The notes beneath the pieces were generated by a model. It made no database searches. It was not told where the DNA came from and saw only the letters and a program-made list of their open reading frames with translations. A stretch of DNA of 64,000 nucleotides from Thermocoleostomius sinensis A174 (GTDB lineage Bacteria; Cyanobacteriota; Cyanobacteriia; Elainellales; Elainellaceae): positions 4,379,026-4,443,025 of the forward strand of contig NZ_CP113797.1 in NCBI RefSeq assembly GCF_026802175.1, written 5' to 3'. Positions 54,792-63,430 of the stretch are shown here, piece by piece (within the stretch, counting starts at the first letter, position 1; each line of letters begins with the position of its first letter). The translations under genes and the position numbers were made by a program.

Positions 54792-55817
54792 TCATGTTTG
54801 TTGTAGTAGCAGCATACTGATACTGCCGTGTCGATCGGCCGAGCCAATGGCAACACGCTTAGGTATGTCTTTTGCCTGAGTGGGATCACTCAATCCAATC
54901 AATCCAATCATCTCCAAAAGTTTTAGTAGAGTCGTCGCGCCAAACACGTCGTAGGGGACAGTCTGCGTAGCAGCGGTTGTGTAAACATGGACGACATCTT
55001 CGCAACCAAGAATGATTGAGTCGATAGCCTGGGACTGGTAGCCAAGCGCAACGATAAACGCCTGCATAGCGTCCAGCGGAGTAGCCGTATCGTAAGCTTG
55101 CTGATATCCAATGACTTGATAGGAGCCTGGATGGATGGATGTTGATTGGCTGTCCTTTTCAATCAACAGCGCAACAGATCCTTCGATTGCGGCAATGTAA
55201 TCTGTACCGGCACAGGTTTTGTGTTTCTTCCGCAGAGAGCGGGCTTCGGATAGTCCTTCTCCAGCCGCAACAATATAGGGAGCCGGGCGATCGGACACCA
55301 GGACTTTCCGAACAGCATAAATCAACGCATCGATGCCACTCCGATAGCCAGAACTGACGACGGTGCTTTCTCCAAGTAGCTGAAACATTAGGCTGGCTTG
55401 CCCAGCAATTACATTACAACCGCGATTGGGATAAGCCTTCGGGTTTAGCGATCGGGGAGTCAACATGGCCTCGCGCACCACTTCATCTTGCGAGTGCAGC
55501 GCTCCATCCGAACCTACCACAAGACATACGTCGGTATTGGAATACCGCTCCAATAGTTGGGTATCATCCAGCAGAATTTTGATGGCAGCGGCAATTAATT
55601 TAGAGGATCGATCGTGAAACCGCAATCCCTTTTTACCGATATAGGTACTCAAATCAAATGACACTTGGGTAGAGCCGCCAAGATTGATAACCTGATTCGA
55701 TGAGGCCCTGGATACATTCGTTGCGATTAAAGCCCGATGACTAAACAAACAATCCGGTTTAATCGCGGCAAAGCCAGAGAGGATGACTTTGTTAGTCAGC
55801 TTTACTGAATACGACAC
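54792..55817 (-). CDS. Ketosynthase-like protein without catalytic residues (chain-length-factor-like)
   Basis: GTG 55817 (with GGAGG about 11 bases upstream) gives 341 residues and a 26-bp overlap with the upstream ketosynthase gene. The thiolase fold is recognisable: VILSGFAAIKPD at the start, NVIAGQASLMFQLLGESTVV and AGEGLSEARSL. The segment aligned to the active-site 'NACASG' of the neighbour is SSGYRSG, with Tyr for Cys, and the NAHGTGT and TKSxxGH His motifs are absent. This matches a KS-beta or chain-length factor that dimerises with the active KS. Such pairs are the hallmark of type II PKS, aryl polyene and related systems. A decarboxylase-like role is the other option. Confidence 0.75.
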   Translation of the reverse strand: MSYSVKLTNKVILSGFAAIKPDCLFSHRALIATNVSRASSNQVINLGGSTQVSFDLSTYIGKKGLRFHDRSSKLIAAAIKILLDDTQLLERYSNTDVCLVVGSDGALHSQDEVVREAMLTPRSLNPKAYPNRGCNVIAGQASLMFQLLGESTVVSSGYRSGIDALIYAVRKVLVSDRPAPYIVAAGEGLSEARSLRKKHKTCAGTDYIAAIEGSVALLIEKDSQSTSIHPGSYQVIGYQQAYDTATPLDAMQAFIVALGYQSQAIDSIILGCEDVVHVYTTAATQTVPYDVFGATTLLKLLEMIGLIGLSDPTQAKDIPKRVAIGSADRHGSISMLLLQQT

Positions 55818-57000
55818 TCGAATTAGATCCTCCAAAGCCAAAGGAATTGTTCATACAACGAACCACATCAGCAACCCTGGATTGATTTATCACGTAATCC
55901 AAATCACACTCGCAATCGAATTCTTCGTAATTCATTGTGGGAGGAACTTGTCCTTGGTCTAGAACACAACAACACCACACTGCTTCCAAGGCAGAAGCCG
56001 CGAGTAAGCCGTGCCCATGCAGCGATTTTGTACTACTCACCATCAACCGATCAGCATATTTGCCAAAGACCCGACGGATGCTGAGGGTTTCTAATCGATC
56101 GTTTTGAAACGTGCCAGTGCCGTGGGCATTGATGTACTGAATAGCATCTGGTGATAGCTGAGATTGTTCGAGTGCTCGCTGCATTGCCAATGCCATGCCC
56201 ACACCATCGGGATGAGGCGACATCATATCGTAAGCGTCGCAACTGGTACCGTAGCCCTCCATCACAATAGTGGGAGAGATGCCACGCGAGCGAGCATGAT
56301 CTTCGCGTTCTAAAACTAAGATTCCGGCCCCATCTCCTAGCATGACACCCGAGCGATTGGCCGAAAATGGACGACAGGTATCTTGGCTAATTCCCTGAAA
56401 CTGATGAAACCCAACTAGTGCCGATTTGAACATGTTGCAGCCTCCTCCCACGATCGCCACATCTACTTCACCACTGCGAATTAGATCGGCTCCGGCGGCA
56501 ATGGCATGGTTGCCCGATGCACAGGCATTGCTCAACACCAATCCTGGACCAGCGGCTCCAGTGCGCTGCCGAATGGCTCGCAGGCAATACTCTGGATCTG
56601 CTAAGGCGACAAGGTCCGGATCAACAACCGCCTCTGTGTCGGCCAAAGCGATCGCCAGTTCTTCTAAACTGTGTGATTCCAAGGTGGTGATGGCGATTCC
56701 TACGCGCAGTTGCCTGAGATCAGTGCCAAGGTTGGACTGGGCAAGGGCTTCCTCCATTGCCAGTAGGGTGAATTGAGTGGCATAGGCCTGGGGATGTAAA
56801 TCAGACCAGTCACTACTCCAGGTAATGCTTTCACCAATTTCAGCAATCTGTTTTTGAGTAAAATAGCTGTCACTCAAATCCAACCTTGTGGCAGCTTGAT
56901 AGATAGGTTGCCCTTGCAGTAATCCTGAGAACGATGTCCTTGCACCCGCACCATAGGGCGTAACCGCGCCGTATCCAGACACACAAACAGTTGTGCTCAT
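55792..57000 (-). CDS. Beta-ketoacyl-ACP synthase (KS-alpha, FabF-like)
   Basis: The 402-residue enzyme has all three catalytic residues: Cys in LSNACASGNHAI near residue 170, His in YINAHGTGTFQND and the second His in STKSLHGHGLLAAS. Other KS features are VCVSGYGAVTPYG, RPFSANRSGVMLGDGAGI and the C-terminal NNSFGFGGSNSSVVF. It should condense a malonyl-ACP unit with an acyl chain. It is more diverged from FabF than a housekeeping enzyme would be. Overlap with the CLF-like gene suggests a heterodimer. The ACP gene lies 80 bp upstream. Confidence 0.9.
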   Translation of the reverse strand: MSTTVCVSGYGAVTPYGAGARTSFSGLLQGQPIYQAATRLDLSDSYFTQKQIAEIGESITWSSDWSDLHPQAYATQFTLLAMEEALAQSNLGTDLRQLRVGIAITTLESHSLEELAIALADTEAVVDPDLVALADPEYCLRAIRQRTGAAGPGLVLSNACASGNHAIAAGADLIRSGEVDVAIVGGGCNMFKSALVGFHQFQGISQDTCRPFSANRSGVMLGDGAGILVLEREDHARSRGISPTIVMEGYGTSCDAYDMMSPHPDGVGMALAMQRALEQSQLSPDAIQYINAHGTGTFQNDRLETLSIRRVFGKYADRLMVSSTKSLHGHGLLAASALEAVWCCCVLDQGQVPPTMNYEEFDCECDLDYVINQSRVADVVRCMNNSFGFGGSNSSVVFSKAD

Positions 57001-57080
57001 GGCAATCGTCCTTCATGACAGCAAATAATAACAGCAGACCGCGATCGCGTGGATTCACTCCGTCATTTTCTTTGATCAAA

Positions 57081-57338
57081 CTAGCCAACCGAAACTTGCG
57101 CGGTTGTGGTTGTGTGTTCAGCAATCCAGCGCGCTAAAGAATCAACCGTTGTGGCGTTAGAGAAAACTTCAATGGGCACAGCTACTCCAAATTTTTTCTC
57201 GATGGCTACGGTTAGCTCCACAAAATCGATCGACGCCATACCCAGATCGCTAACCAGATCAGCCTGATCATCAATCGGTTCATCCCATTCCATGATGTCG
57301 GCAATTGTACCTTTCAATGTTTCAGCAATAGGATTCAT
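57081..57338 (-). CDS. Acyl carrier protein
   Basis: The 85-residue protein has the four-helix ACP pattern: TLKGTIADIMEW, then DQADLVSDLGMASIDFVEL, with the phosphopantetheine serine in LGMASID (Ala replaces the usual Asp before it), and VAIEKKFGVAVPIEVFS. It would carry intermediates of the neighbouring ketosynthase. GAGGG precedes the ATG by about 10 bases. It is separated from the hotdog gene by only 32 bp. It is distinct from a housekeeping AcpP by that motif change and its context. Confidence 0.85.
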   Translation of the reverse strand: MNPIAETLKGTIADIMEWDEPIDDQADLVSDLGMASIDFVELTVAIEKKFGVAVPIEVFSNATTVDSLARWIAEHTTTTAQVSVG

Positions 57339-57370
57339 GATTTAGATCCCTCAATCATCATTTAGATAAC

Positions 57371-57820
57371 TTAAGTTTGCGATTTCTGTACCATCACTTC
57401 CGCTCTAGGCTTTGATGACAGAGAGCCGGAAGCCTTGGCATAGGCTTCACCATTTGAATTCACGCATACTCCTTCAAACAGGAGCACGTTCTGAACGAAA
57501 CGCTCGCACGTCAGAGTGAATACTACTTGATATCCCTCAAAGATAGGTTTGAGGAATTTAATCTTGATGCCACCGGCAAAGAACAAACTCATTTGCGGAT
57601 CAAAGTGTCGATCGTGCTCGTAAAACATCAGCATCGCACCTTGAAAAAAACATTGAATAATACTGACTCCTGGGAAATGATCATTGAGGAGCCACTCGGG
57701 GTTATTAACCTCCACACTGTAAGCAACCGTACCTGGATCTGCGGTAACATCGCTCACAAAAATTTCTTTCGCGAACGGACGCAGCTTTGCTTCCACATCG
57801 CTTTGTGTAATCACTTGCAA
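57371..57820 (-). CDS. Hotdog-fold protein, FabZ/FabA-like but missing the acidic residue
   Basis: The start is uncertain; TTG 57820 with GAGGT upstream gives 149 residues, though the frame is open to 57883. The core WLLNDHFPGVSIIQCFFQGAML aligns with the FabZ GHFPGxPIMPGVLxxEA segment: the catalytic His is kept, but the position of Glu is Ala and the PGV turn is lost. Later stretches IKIKFLKPIFEGYQVVFTLT match the beta-sheet of hotdog dehydratases. It may be a dehydratase using other residues, a thioesterase or a non-catalytic binding domain. It is the first gene of the ACP/KS group. Confidence 0.7.
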   Translation of the reverse strand: MQVITQSDVEAKLRPFAKEIFVSDVTADPGTVAYSVEVNNPEWLLNDHFPGVSIIQCFFQGAMLMFYEHDRHFDPQMSLFFAGGIKIKFLKPIFEGYQVVFTLTCERFVQNVLLFEGVCVNSNGEAYAKASGSLSSKPRAEVMVQKSQT

Positions 57821-57919
57821 TCGAAATTTACCTCGTAAGGATAACTGAATAAACAGATTCCAGCACGACAATGGACGGATCAAGGAGATCCTAAATTACC
57901 GAGTCGCAACATCGCGTTC

Positions 57920-58034
57920 ACTTAAGAATCTTAAGTAATTGGGAACAAAGCTGACTAAAATCTTGTACGTTTCAATCTAACCGATGGATGTCTGTTTGCC
58001 ATCCATATCTGTCATTTTATGAGAACATTCTCAT
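57920..58034. promoter_or_regulatory. Three perfect inverted repeats upstream of the PKS-like operon
   Basis: ACTTAAG-aat-CTTAAGT at 57920-57936, ATGGATG-N9-CATCCAT at 57984-58006 and ATGAGAA-ca-TTCTCAT at 58019-58034 all have perfect 7-bp arms. They lie within 100-215 bp of the likely hotdog start. They are candidates for regulator binding; no regulator gene is adjacent. Confidence 0.5.
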
Positions 58035-58571
58035 GATTCAGAGCCAAAGCAGTTTAACAGAATCATCGAGTCGTAGATTCTGATTCATTTGCTCGATAAA
58101 GAGTTGAATTCTGACACAATTGCTGTTCACAGGCAGAGCACTCCCATAAAATTAGGCTGACGCAGCCGACATCATCACAGAAAACACAGCAACTAGCCCG
58201 TTGCTTACAACCTAGCCATCAAACCGCTTGACTGTTAAGGGCTAACACAGCAAAACTACCGACGATTCGATCGCCAAGTTGTTAAAAAATAAAGCAAAAG
58301 ATAGTGAAAACCAGACATACCAAGCACCTAATCAATCTTTCGCGTTATTTCCTAACAAACCCGGCGCTCCTAACCTTCATTTTTATACCGAACTGCAAAA
58401 GCTTTGTAAAGTTAATTGTGAACTTTATAGGAAATTTATAAACGTAGGCAGTTTCCTGATGAAAGCTGGATAAAGTCATGGCTCTCATCCTTACTTTGAA
58501 TGAGAGCCATTGTCAGTGATTAAGATCCTAGCCTATACGATTCTAATCTATGCAGGTATTGCTTGATACAG
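58035..58571. other. Intergenic region with an 11-bp hairpin after the CheW gene
   Basis: ATGGCTCTCAT (58478-58488) and ATGAGAGCCAT (58500-58510) form a perfect 11-bp stem, 62 bp past the CheW stop. It has no T run, so it is either a pause/attenuation structure or a processing site. The 64-codon plus-strand frame at 58279-58473 shows no protein-like motif or ribosome-binding site. The rest has nothing I can support. Confidence 0.45.
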
Positions 58572-59234
58572 TTAACTCAATAATGTGCTACGGGGCATTG
58601 CCGCCACGATCGCCTCTCCGTCTAGCACTGCTAACATGTCATCATTCGACTTCCACCAGTAGCCTTGCAAAAATTGAGCCATCTGGGATGAAACGGTAAA
58701 AGGTGGCAGTTGTTGAAGGACAGCCGGATCGCACCATTCCACTTCACCAATTCGATCGACCACTAATCCAAGCAGATAGCTTTTGTTTTTGACAGTCGCG
58801 ACTGGATGCTTAGCGTAGCGACGGTCTTGAACACGCAAGAGAACCGCGGACTGAGTAGATCTGTGAGTTGCTTGAGCATACCACGGTGTTAACCCACACA
58901 AATGCCCTAGATCTACCATCCAAAGAATGTCTCCGCGCCAATTGTAAGCTCCCATGACCCAAGCAGGCATATGAGGAACGGGGACAATTTGAGCGCTGGG
59001 AATGGATAGCACCTCCACCAGTTGATGAAGTGGCAACAGCACTGGCGTACTGGGCACAAGTTGTAAGCGCAAAAATTGTTCACCAATGGGGACAGACGCT
59101 TCTGTCGGGGCATTCGAGGACAATGTTGGTGGTAGCCAACTGTCTGACTGATAAGCCTCGGCGGCAGTAGACAACTGAGAATTCGATTGAGAATTCGAGG
59201 CAGAAAGGGACTCAGAAAAAAAGGACTCAGACAT
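58572..59234 (-). CDS. CheW-like chemotaxis adaptor (PilI/HmpC type)
   Basis: After a Ser-rich N-terminal tail of about 50 residues, a CheW domain spans residues 50-215: EQFLRLQLVPSTPVLLPLHQLVEVLSI-type beta strands, VPHMPAWVMGAYNWRGDILWMVDL and YLLGLVVDRIGEVEW. CheW couples receptors to a CheA kinase. It is the last gene of a minus-strand group with PatA-like and CheY regulators, the order seen in cyanobacterial pil/tax/hmp loci that steer type IV pilus motility or hormogonium development. No receptor or CheA gene follows. Confidence 0.85.
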   Translation of the reverse strand: MSESFFSESLSASNSQSNSQLSTAAEAYQSDSWLPPTLSSNAPTEASVPIGEQFLRLQLVPSTPVLLPLHQLVEVLSIPSAQIVPVPHMPAWVMGAYNWRGDILWMVDLGHLCGLTPWYAQATHRSTQSAVLLRVQDRRYAKHPVATVKNKSYLLGLVVDRIGEVEWCDPAVLQQLPPFTVSSQMAQFLQGYWWKSNDDMLAVLDGEAIVAAMPRSTLLS

Positions 59235-59245
59235 GAGTTCAAAGC

Positions 59246-59611
59246 TTATCGATTGATTAGTTGTCGAATGGTTTGCACGAGTTCATCCTGATCCACAGGC
59301 TTAGCTAGGTAAGCGTCAGCTCCTTGCTTCAATCCCCAAAATCGATCCATTTGGCTTCCTTTTGTCGAACAAATCACAATTGGAATGTGACTCGTTTCTG
59401 CTTCTGTCTTAAGCTTGCGGCAGACTTCAAACCCGCTACAGCCAGGTAAGACGACATCCAACACCACCACGTCAGGTTTTTGTTTGGTAATTGTGGCGAT
59501 CGCTTCCTCACCACTTTGAGCAATTAAAACATTGATACCACTCTCTTGAAGGCACCGTACAAAAATTTGCAAATCGGTCATTGAATCTTCAACAATTAGG
59601 GCAGTACTCAT
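59246..59611 (-). CDS. CheY-like response regulator (PilH/HmpB type)
   Basis: A lone receiver domain of 121 residues: the acidic pair in VEDSMTD, the phospho-acceptor Asp in VVLDVVLPGCSG (near residue 52), the Thr/Ser position in VICSTKG and Lys in LAKPVD. Without an output domain it should act by protein contact, as PilH does in pilus motility. It ends 11 bp before the CheW gene, so they are co-transcribed. Confidence 0.9.
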   Translation of the reverse strand: MSTALIVEDSMTDLQIFVRCLQESGINVLIAQSGEEAIATITKQKPDVVVLDVVLPGCSGFEVCRKLKTEAETSHIPIVICSTKGSQMDRFWGLKQGADAYLAKPVDQDELVQTIRQLINR

Positions 59612-59786
59612 GGCAGTAATCTCACAAACAACATATCAACGATTAGATGGCCTTTTTCTGTGAATGAATTCAGCGAATTAGCTAATTGATTTAGAAAACT
59701 AATTCGATAAAATCAAACAACAATTTGCTAAACAAATAGTAACAAAAATAGAAATAAATAGTTGCTTTAGTCTTTATTATTTACCG

Positions 59787-60977
59787 CTAATTCTTGTTGA
59801 ATTGACTATCTTGTTGGCTTGCTGTTGCCGAATAGGTTGAGACAGACTGATTCAAATATTTATGAATCACTCCAAGTACAACTTCTGCATTTAATGGTTT
59901 ACTTAAAAAATCAGAAGCTTGAACAATATTAGAACGCAGACGATTGGCAAATCCATCATTTCCAGTCAAGATTACGATAGGAGTATGGCGAAAACAGGAA
60001 AGCTTTCGTAACTGTTCGCAAAGTTCATATCCATTCATGTGTGGCATCATCAAATCCAAAAAAATCAGATCTGGTTTTCGGGCTAGTAAAATACCGATCG
60101 CTCGCAGTGCGTCTGCAACTCCAATGAATTCATATCCCGCCGAAGTTAATAGTTCTTCCATCATCTGACGCACCATTGGGCTGTCATCCACACAGGCAAT
60201 CAGCGCTTGGGCAGGGGCGATCGGTGATGCTGGCTCAGGTTGATTACGACGACTAGCAGGAGCCGGTAAATCGGCAATGTCAATGAGTTCAATCCAGCCC
60301 ATTTCTATATAAACTCGCAGTGATGCAGCAATTTCGATCGGATCTCGTTGCAACTCTACTGCCAAATCGCGAAGGGTGTGTTGTCCGTTCAGCCAGCGAG
60401 ACAACCGTTGATAAAACTGAGTTGAGCTTTGACGATTAAACTTGTCGGATTGTCGAATAACAGGCGACTGATTCGGAGAATAGTTTTGTAGCTTGGCTGC
60501 CTGCCAGCCCACCCACAATTGCTGAGCCACTGCAAGCATCTCTGCAATATCAAACACATCTAGCAGGGGTATTATGGTACTGTCTTGATAAATTTGCGCT
60601 GTTACGTCTTTGGCTTGCATCAAATCAAATAAGACTTCGGTAATTGCCGATCGAATGACATTGATTGCTTGTTCACGATGAAGATCTTGACGCTGAAGCC
60701 ACAAGTTCAGCAGCGCATATTCCCAACAGAGAGGCAGTTGCGTTTCGTCCAAGGCCGCCAGACTGATTTGCCAAGCTAAACGATAGGTAGGAATAGGGCG
60801 ACAATAAGCCACTAGATTTCTGCGCCATCGTCGAACGGAATGCACCCCGCCTGTGGCATAAACAAGACATCCCTGAGAGAGATACAGCGTCCATTTTTGC
60901 CCCGATAAATCACTACAAATCAGTTGCCCGTTGAACTTTAGCTGACTCAAATTTCTCAGAAATTGGATGTGTCTCAA
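59787..60977 (-). CDS. PatA-like response regulator (PilG/HmpA type)
   Basis: The start is probably TTG 60977 with GAGGT about 9 bases upstream, giving 396 residues. Residues 1-110 form the PATAN/DUF4388-like domain (RNLSQLKFNGQLICSDLSGQ...LYLSQGCLVYATGG), and a helical domain follows to about 235. The C-terminal receiver begins near 262 (ALIACVDDSPMVRQMM), with the Asp in IFLDLMMPHMNG and Lys in DFLSKPL. PatA in Anabaena influences heterocyst pattern; related proteins act in phototaxis and pilus control. The CheY gene is 175 bp downstream. Confidence 0.9.
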   Translation of the reverse strand: MRHIQFLRNLSQLKFNGQLICSDLSGQKWTLYLSQGCLVYATGGVHSVRRWRRNLVAYCRPIPTYRLAWQISLAALDETQLPLCWEYALLNLWLQRQDLHREQAINVIRSAITEVLFDLMQAKDVTAQIYQDSTIIPLLDVFDIAEMLAVAQQLWVGWQAAKLQNYSPNQSPVIRQSDKFNRQSSTQFYQRLSRWLNGQHTLRDLAVELQRDPIEIAASLRVYIEMGWIELIDIADLPAPASRRNQPEPASPIAPAQALIACVDDSPMVRQMMEELLTSAGYEFIGVADALRAIGILLARKPDLIFLDLMMPHMNGYELCEQLRKLSCFRHTPIVILTGNDGFANRLRSNIVQASDFLSKPLNAEVVLGVIHKYLNQSVSTYSATASQQDSQFNKN

Positions 60978-61030
60978 ACGAATAAACCTCTACCGTTGAA
61001 CAGAACTATCTACTGCATTCAATTCATTTC

Positions 61031-63430
61031 TCAAGATGCGATCGAGGTTGTTTCTTCGATCATCGTTGCTGGCACAATGCCAAATTCTGTTCCGATGTCC
61101 GGATCAACTGCCAGTAATTGACGCAGTTTCGCTAATTGCTTCAAAGCTTTTTGAGCATTGTTGGCGTTACCACGCGCTTCAAAGAGGGCTGCTGCGTGCT
61201 CTAGATCTGCTATGGCTCCCTGAATATTGTCCACTTTCTGCCACGCTAAGCCTCGATAGTAGCGAGCTACTGCTGAGTCAGGCGTTAGCTCAATGGTTTC
61301 AGTGTAGTCAGCGATCGCTTCCTGATGATTGTCAAGCTTCTGCCAGGTCATAGCGCGATAGAAGTGGGCGATCGCACAATCTGGTTGAATGTGAATGGCG
61401 TGGTTGTAATCGCTAATGGCGCGATCAAGATCGCCCTGTTCAGAATAAATAAACGCACGATTGCAATAGGCTGCCACCTGATCAGGATGCCGTGCAATTG
61501 AAGCGGTAAAATCAGCGATTGCCGCCGTGCGATTGCCACAGTCGTAGTAGGCTAGCCCCCGATAGTTGTAAGTGATGGCATCATCAGGATTCATGCCAAG
61601 TATGTGAGTATAGTCGGCAATGGCTCCCAATTTATCGCCCAAGTCATAGCGAGTCACCGCCCGATTCCAATAAGCGTCTAGATCAGTAGCTTCCAAGGTC
61701 GGCTGATCATAGCGCTGAACTAACCGGTCGATCATTTCCGGATCGCGGGTGCGCAGCTTTAACTGTAATTCAGGAATCTGAGTCGCGGTTTGCAGTGTTT
61801 CTGTAATGCCCAATACGGCCATTGTGCGATCGGACACCAGGAAATTCTCGGTTGTTCCTAAAATCTTGAACTGGAACCGATCGGGATAGGCTTGCTTCAG
61901 CCCCAGCAATCGCCGCAACGAATCTTGCAGTGGATCGGAAGGATTTGTATCTGCCATCCAACCACGCTGCATTTTGCCCAAAAAGCGGTTGACGTTGCGA
62001 TCGACCTGATGACACCACCCCATATCAAGACGGCGATCGGACTGCAAGTAAGCCTCTAACTTCTCAATCAACGCTTGATCTAACGAGCAATGGGGCGACC
62101 ACGGCCAAATGATAATCAGGCGCTGATGCGTCTGGTCTAGTGCATCACTCAAGATCGAAGAGCCTAGCAGTTCTGGCGAATCAGTAGCATCCGCTTGAAG
62201 CAAACTAGCATCGAATACCAACTCAGATTTCGGAGCCGTTGGCAGCGATCGTAATCGTAGGTTAATATACTCCAACTCTTGCTGTACCACTTGCCGTACT
62301 CGCGTTTTGAAGGTGTTGAGCACGTTTTCGGTAGCGGGCAGCCGTTTGGACAAGTCTCGAAGTTGGCGTTGCAGGGCCGCTATATCCTGTGCAGGCGGCA
62401 GGTCCTGCATCTGGACTTGCAATTGGCGCTGCTGGTCAGCCAATTTGTCGGCAAACAATTGCACTGATTCCAGTTGCGATCGAACGCGGCTTAAGTAAGC
62501 AATGGCAACTTCCTGGAGGTTGGGATAAAAATTGGATTCTTCAGAATGCTGGGCATCTTCATCTGTGGAATGTCGATCGGCCGAAGCAAGTGTCCCTAGT
62601 CGGAAGTTAGCCATTTCCATTGCTTGCAACAATTCCCGCAGGGCTTCTTGCTGTCGCTGAACATCTTGCACCTCTTCCGTCAACGACACCAGGTCTTGCT
62701 TGGGAGCCAGTTCGGCAATCAGCTTGGTAATTTCATTCATATCCTGTCGGATCGAACTGATATCCGCCGGCGGTGGCAACTGACGAAATTCGCGATCGAG
62801 GCGCGACAGTTGCTCTTGTAACAAGGTGAAATTGGGCTGAGTTTGGCTCGTCAAGGTTTCCAGCCCTCTTTGTACCTGAGTCACCTCCAAGTTAAGTTGC
62901 CGGATCAATGCTTCTAGGTGTGCAACACGGGCGGAGTCGGTTCCTTGGGCCAATTCTTCGTGCAATTGCTCGAATCCTGCCATGATTAAGGTGTAGCGCT
63001 CGCCCAAAAACTGTAGATCTTGGCGAATGGTGTTAAATCCCTGCTCCTCTAACGTCACCAATCGTCGATGCAGTTCCCCTTGCACCAGAGCAACTTCCGC
63101 AAACAATTCCTCAGACAGTTCTCGGTTTTGCTGCATCATGCTTTTTTTCAACCGATGAATTGTCTCCGGCGACGGCAATGCCGCAATCTGTTGCTTCATC
63201 AGCCGGACTTCCAGGGTGAAGCGATCGTTGAACTCGGACAGCACAGTCTGTCCGTGCTGACGATTGTTGTGGTTTTCTCGACTGCGGTTTAAAGCGCCTA
63301 AGGCCAGGGCTAGGGTGAGTGGAGCCACCGCATAGGAGGCTTGATTGAGAACGATCGAGGCAACTGCGCCAACCCCTGAGCCAAGCAATGACGCATTTTC
63401 CAGATGTTTAAACCAGGGATTTTTCTTCAT
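61031..63430 (-). CDS. Coiled-coil and TPR protein with N-terminal membrane segment
   Basis: The 799-residue protein opens with one hydrophobic stretch (LLGSGVGAVASIVLNQASYAV). Residues about 60-290 and 320-390 are long heptad-rich coiled coils. A middle domain near 430-550 has LIIIWPWSPHCSLDQALIEK and RGWMADTNPSDPLQDSL; its role is unknown. From about residue 585 there are five TPR units (YNYRGLAYYDCGNRTAAIAD, AYCNRAFIYSEQGDLDRAIS and so on). It ends 53 bp before the PatA-like gene on the same strand. It resembles cyanobacterial scaffold proteins, and may organise the chemosensory or pilus machinery; this is inference. Confidence 0.8.
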   Translation of the reverse strand: MKKNPWFKHLENASLLGSGVGAVASIVLNQASYAVAPLTLALALGALNRSRENHNNRQHGQTVLSEFNDRFTLEVRLMKQQIAALPSPETIHRLKKSMMQQNRELSEELFAEVALVQGELHRRLVTLEEQGFNTIRQDLQFLGERYTLIMAGFEQLHEELAQGTDSARVAHLEALIRQLNLEVTQVQRGLETLTSQTQPNFTLLQEQLSRLDREFRQLPPPADISSIRQDMNEITKLIAELAPKQDLVSLTEEVQDVQRQQEALRELLQAMEMANFRLGTLASADRHSTDEDAQHSEESNFYPNLQEVAIAYLSRVRSQLESVQLFADKLADQQRQLQVQMQDLPPAQDIAALQRQLRDLSKRLPATENVLNTFKTRVRQVVQQELEYINLRLRSLPTAPKSELVFDASLLQADATDSPELLGSSILSDALDQTHQRLIIIWPWSPHCSLDQALIEKLEAYLQSDRRLDMGWCHQVDRNVNRFLGKMQRGWMADTNPSDPLQDSLRRLLGLKQAYPDRFQFKILGTTENFLVSDRTMAVLGITETLQTATQIPELQLKLRTRDPEMIDRLVQRYDQPTLEATDLDAYWNRAVTRYDLGDKLGAIADYTHILGMNPDDAITYNYRGLAYYDCGNRTAAIADFTASIARHPDQVAAYCNRAFIYSEQGDLDRAISDYNHAIHIQPDCAIAHFYRAMTWQKLDNHQEAIADYTETIELTPDSAVARYYRGLAWQKVDNIQGAIADLEHAAALFEARGNANNAQKALKQLAKLRQLLAVDPDIGTEFGIVPATMIEETTSIAS

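Noticed and set aside
58279-58473. 64-codon plus-strand frame between the PKS-like operon and CheW
   Set aside because: Low protein likeness, no ribosome-binding site; probably chance.
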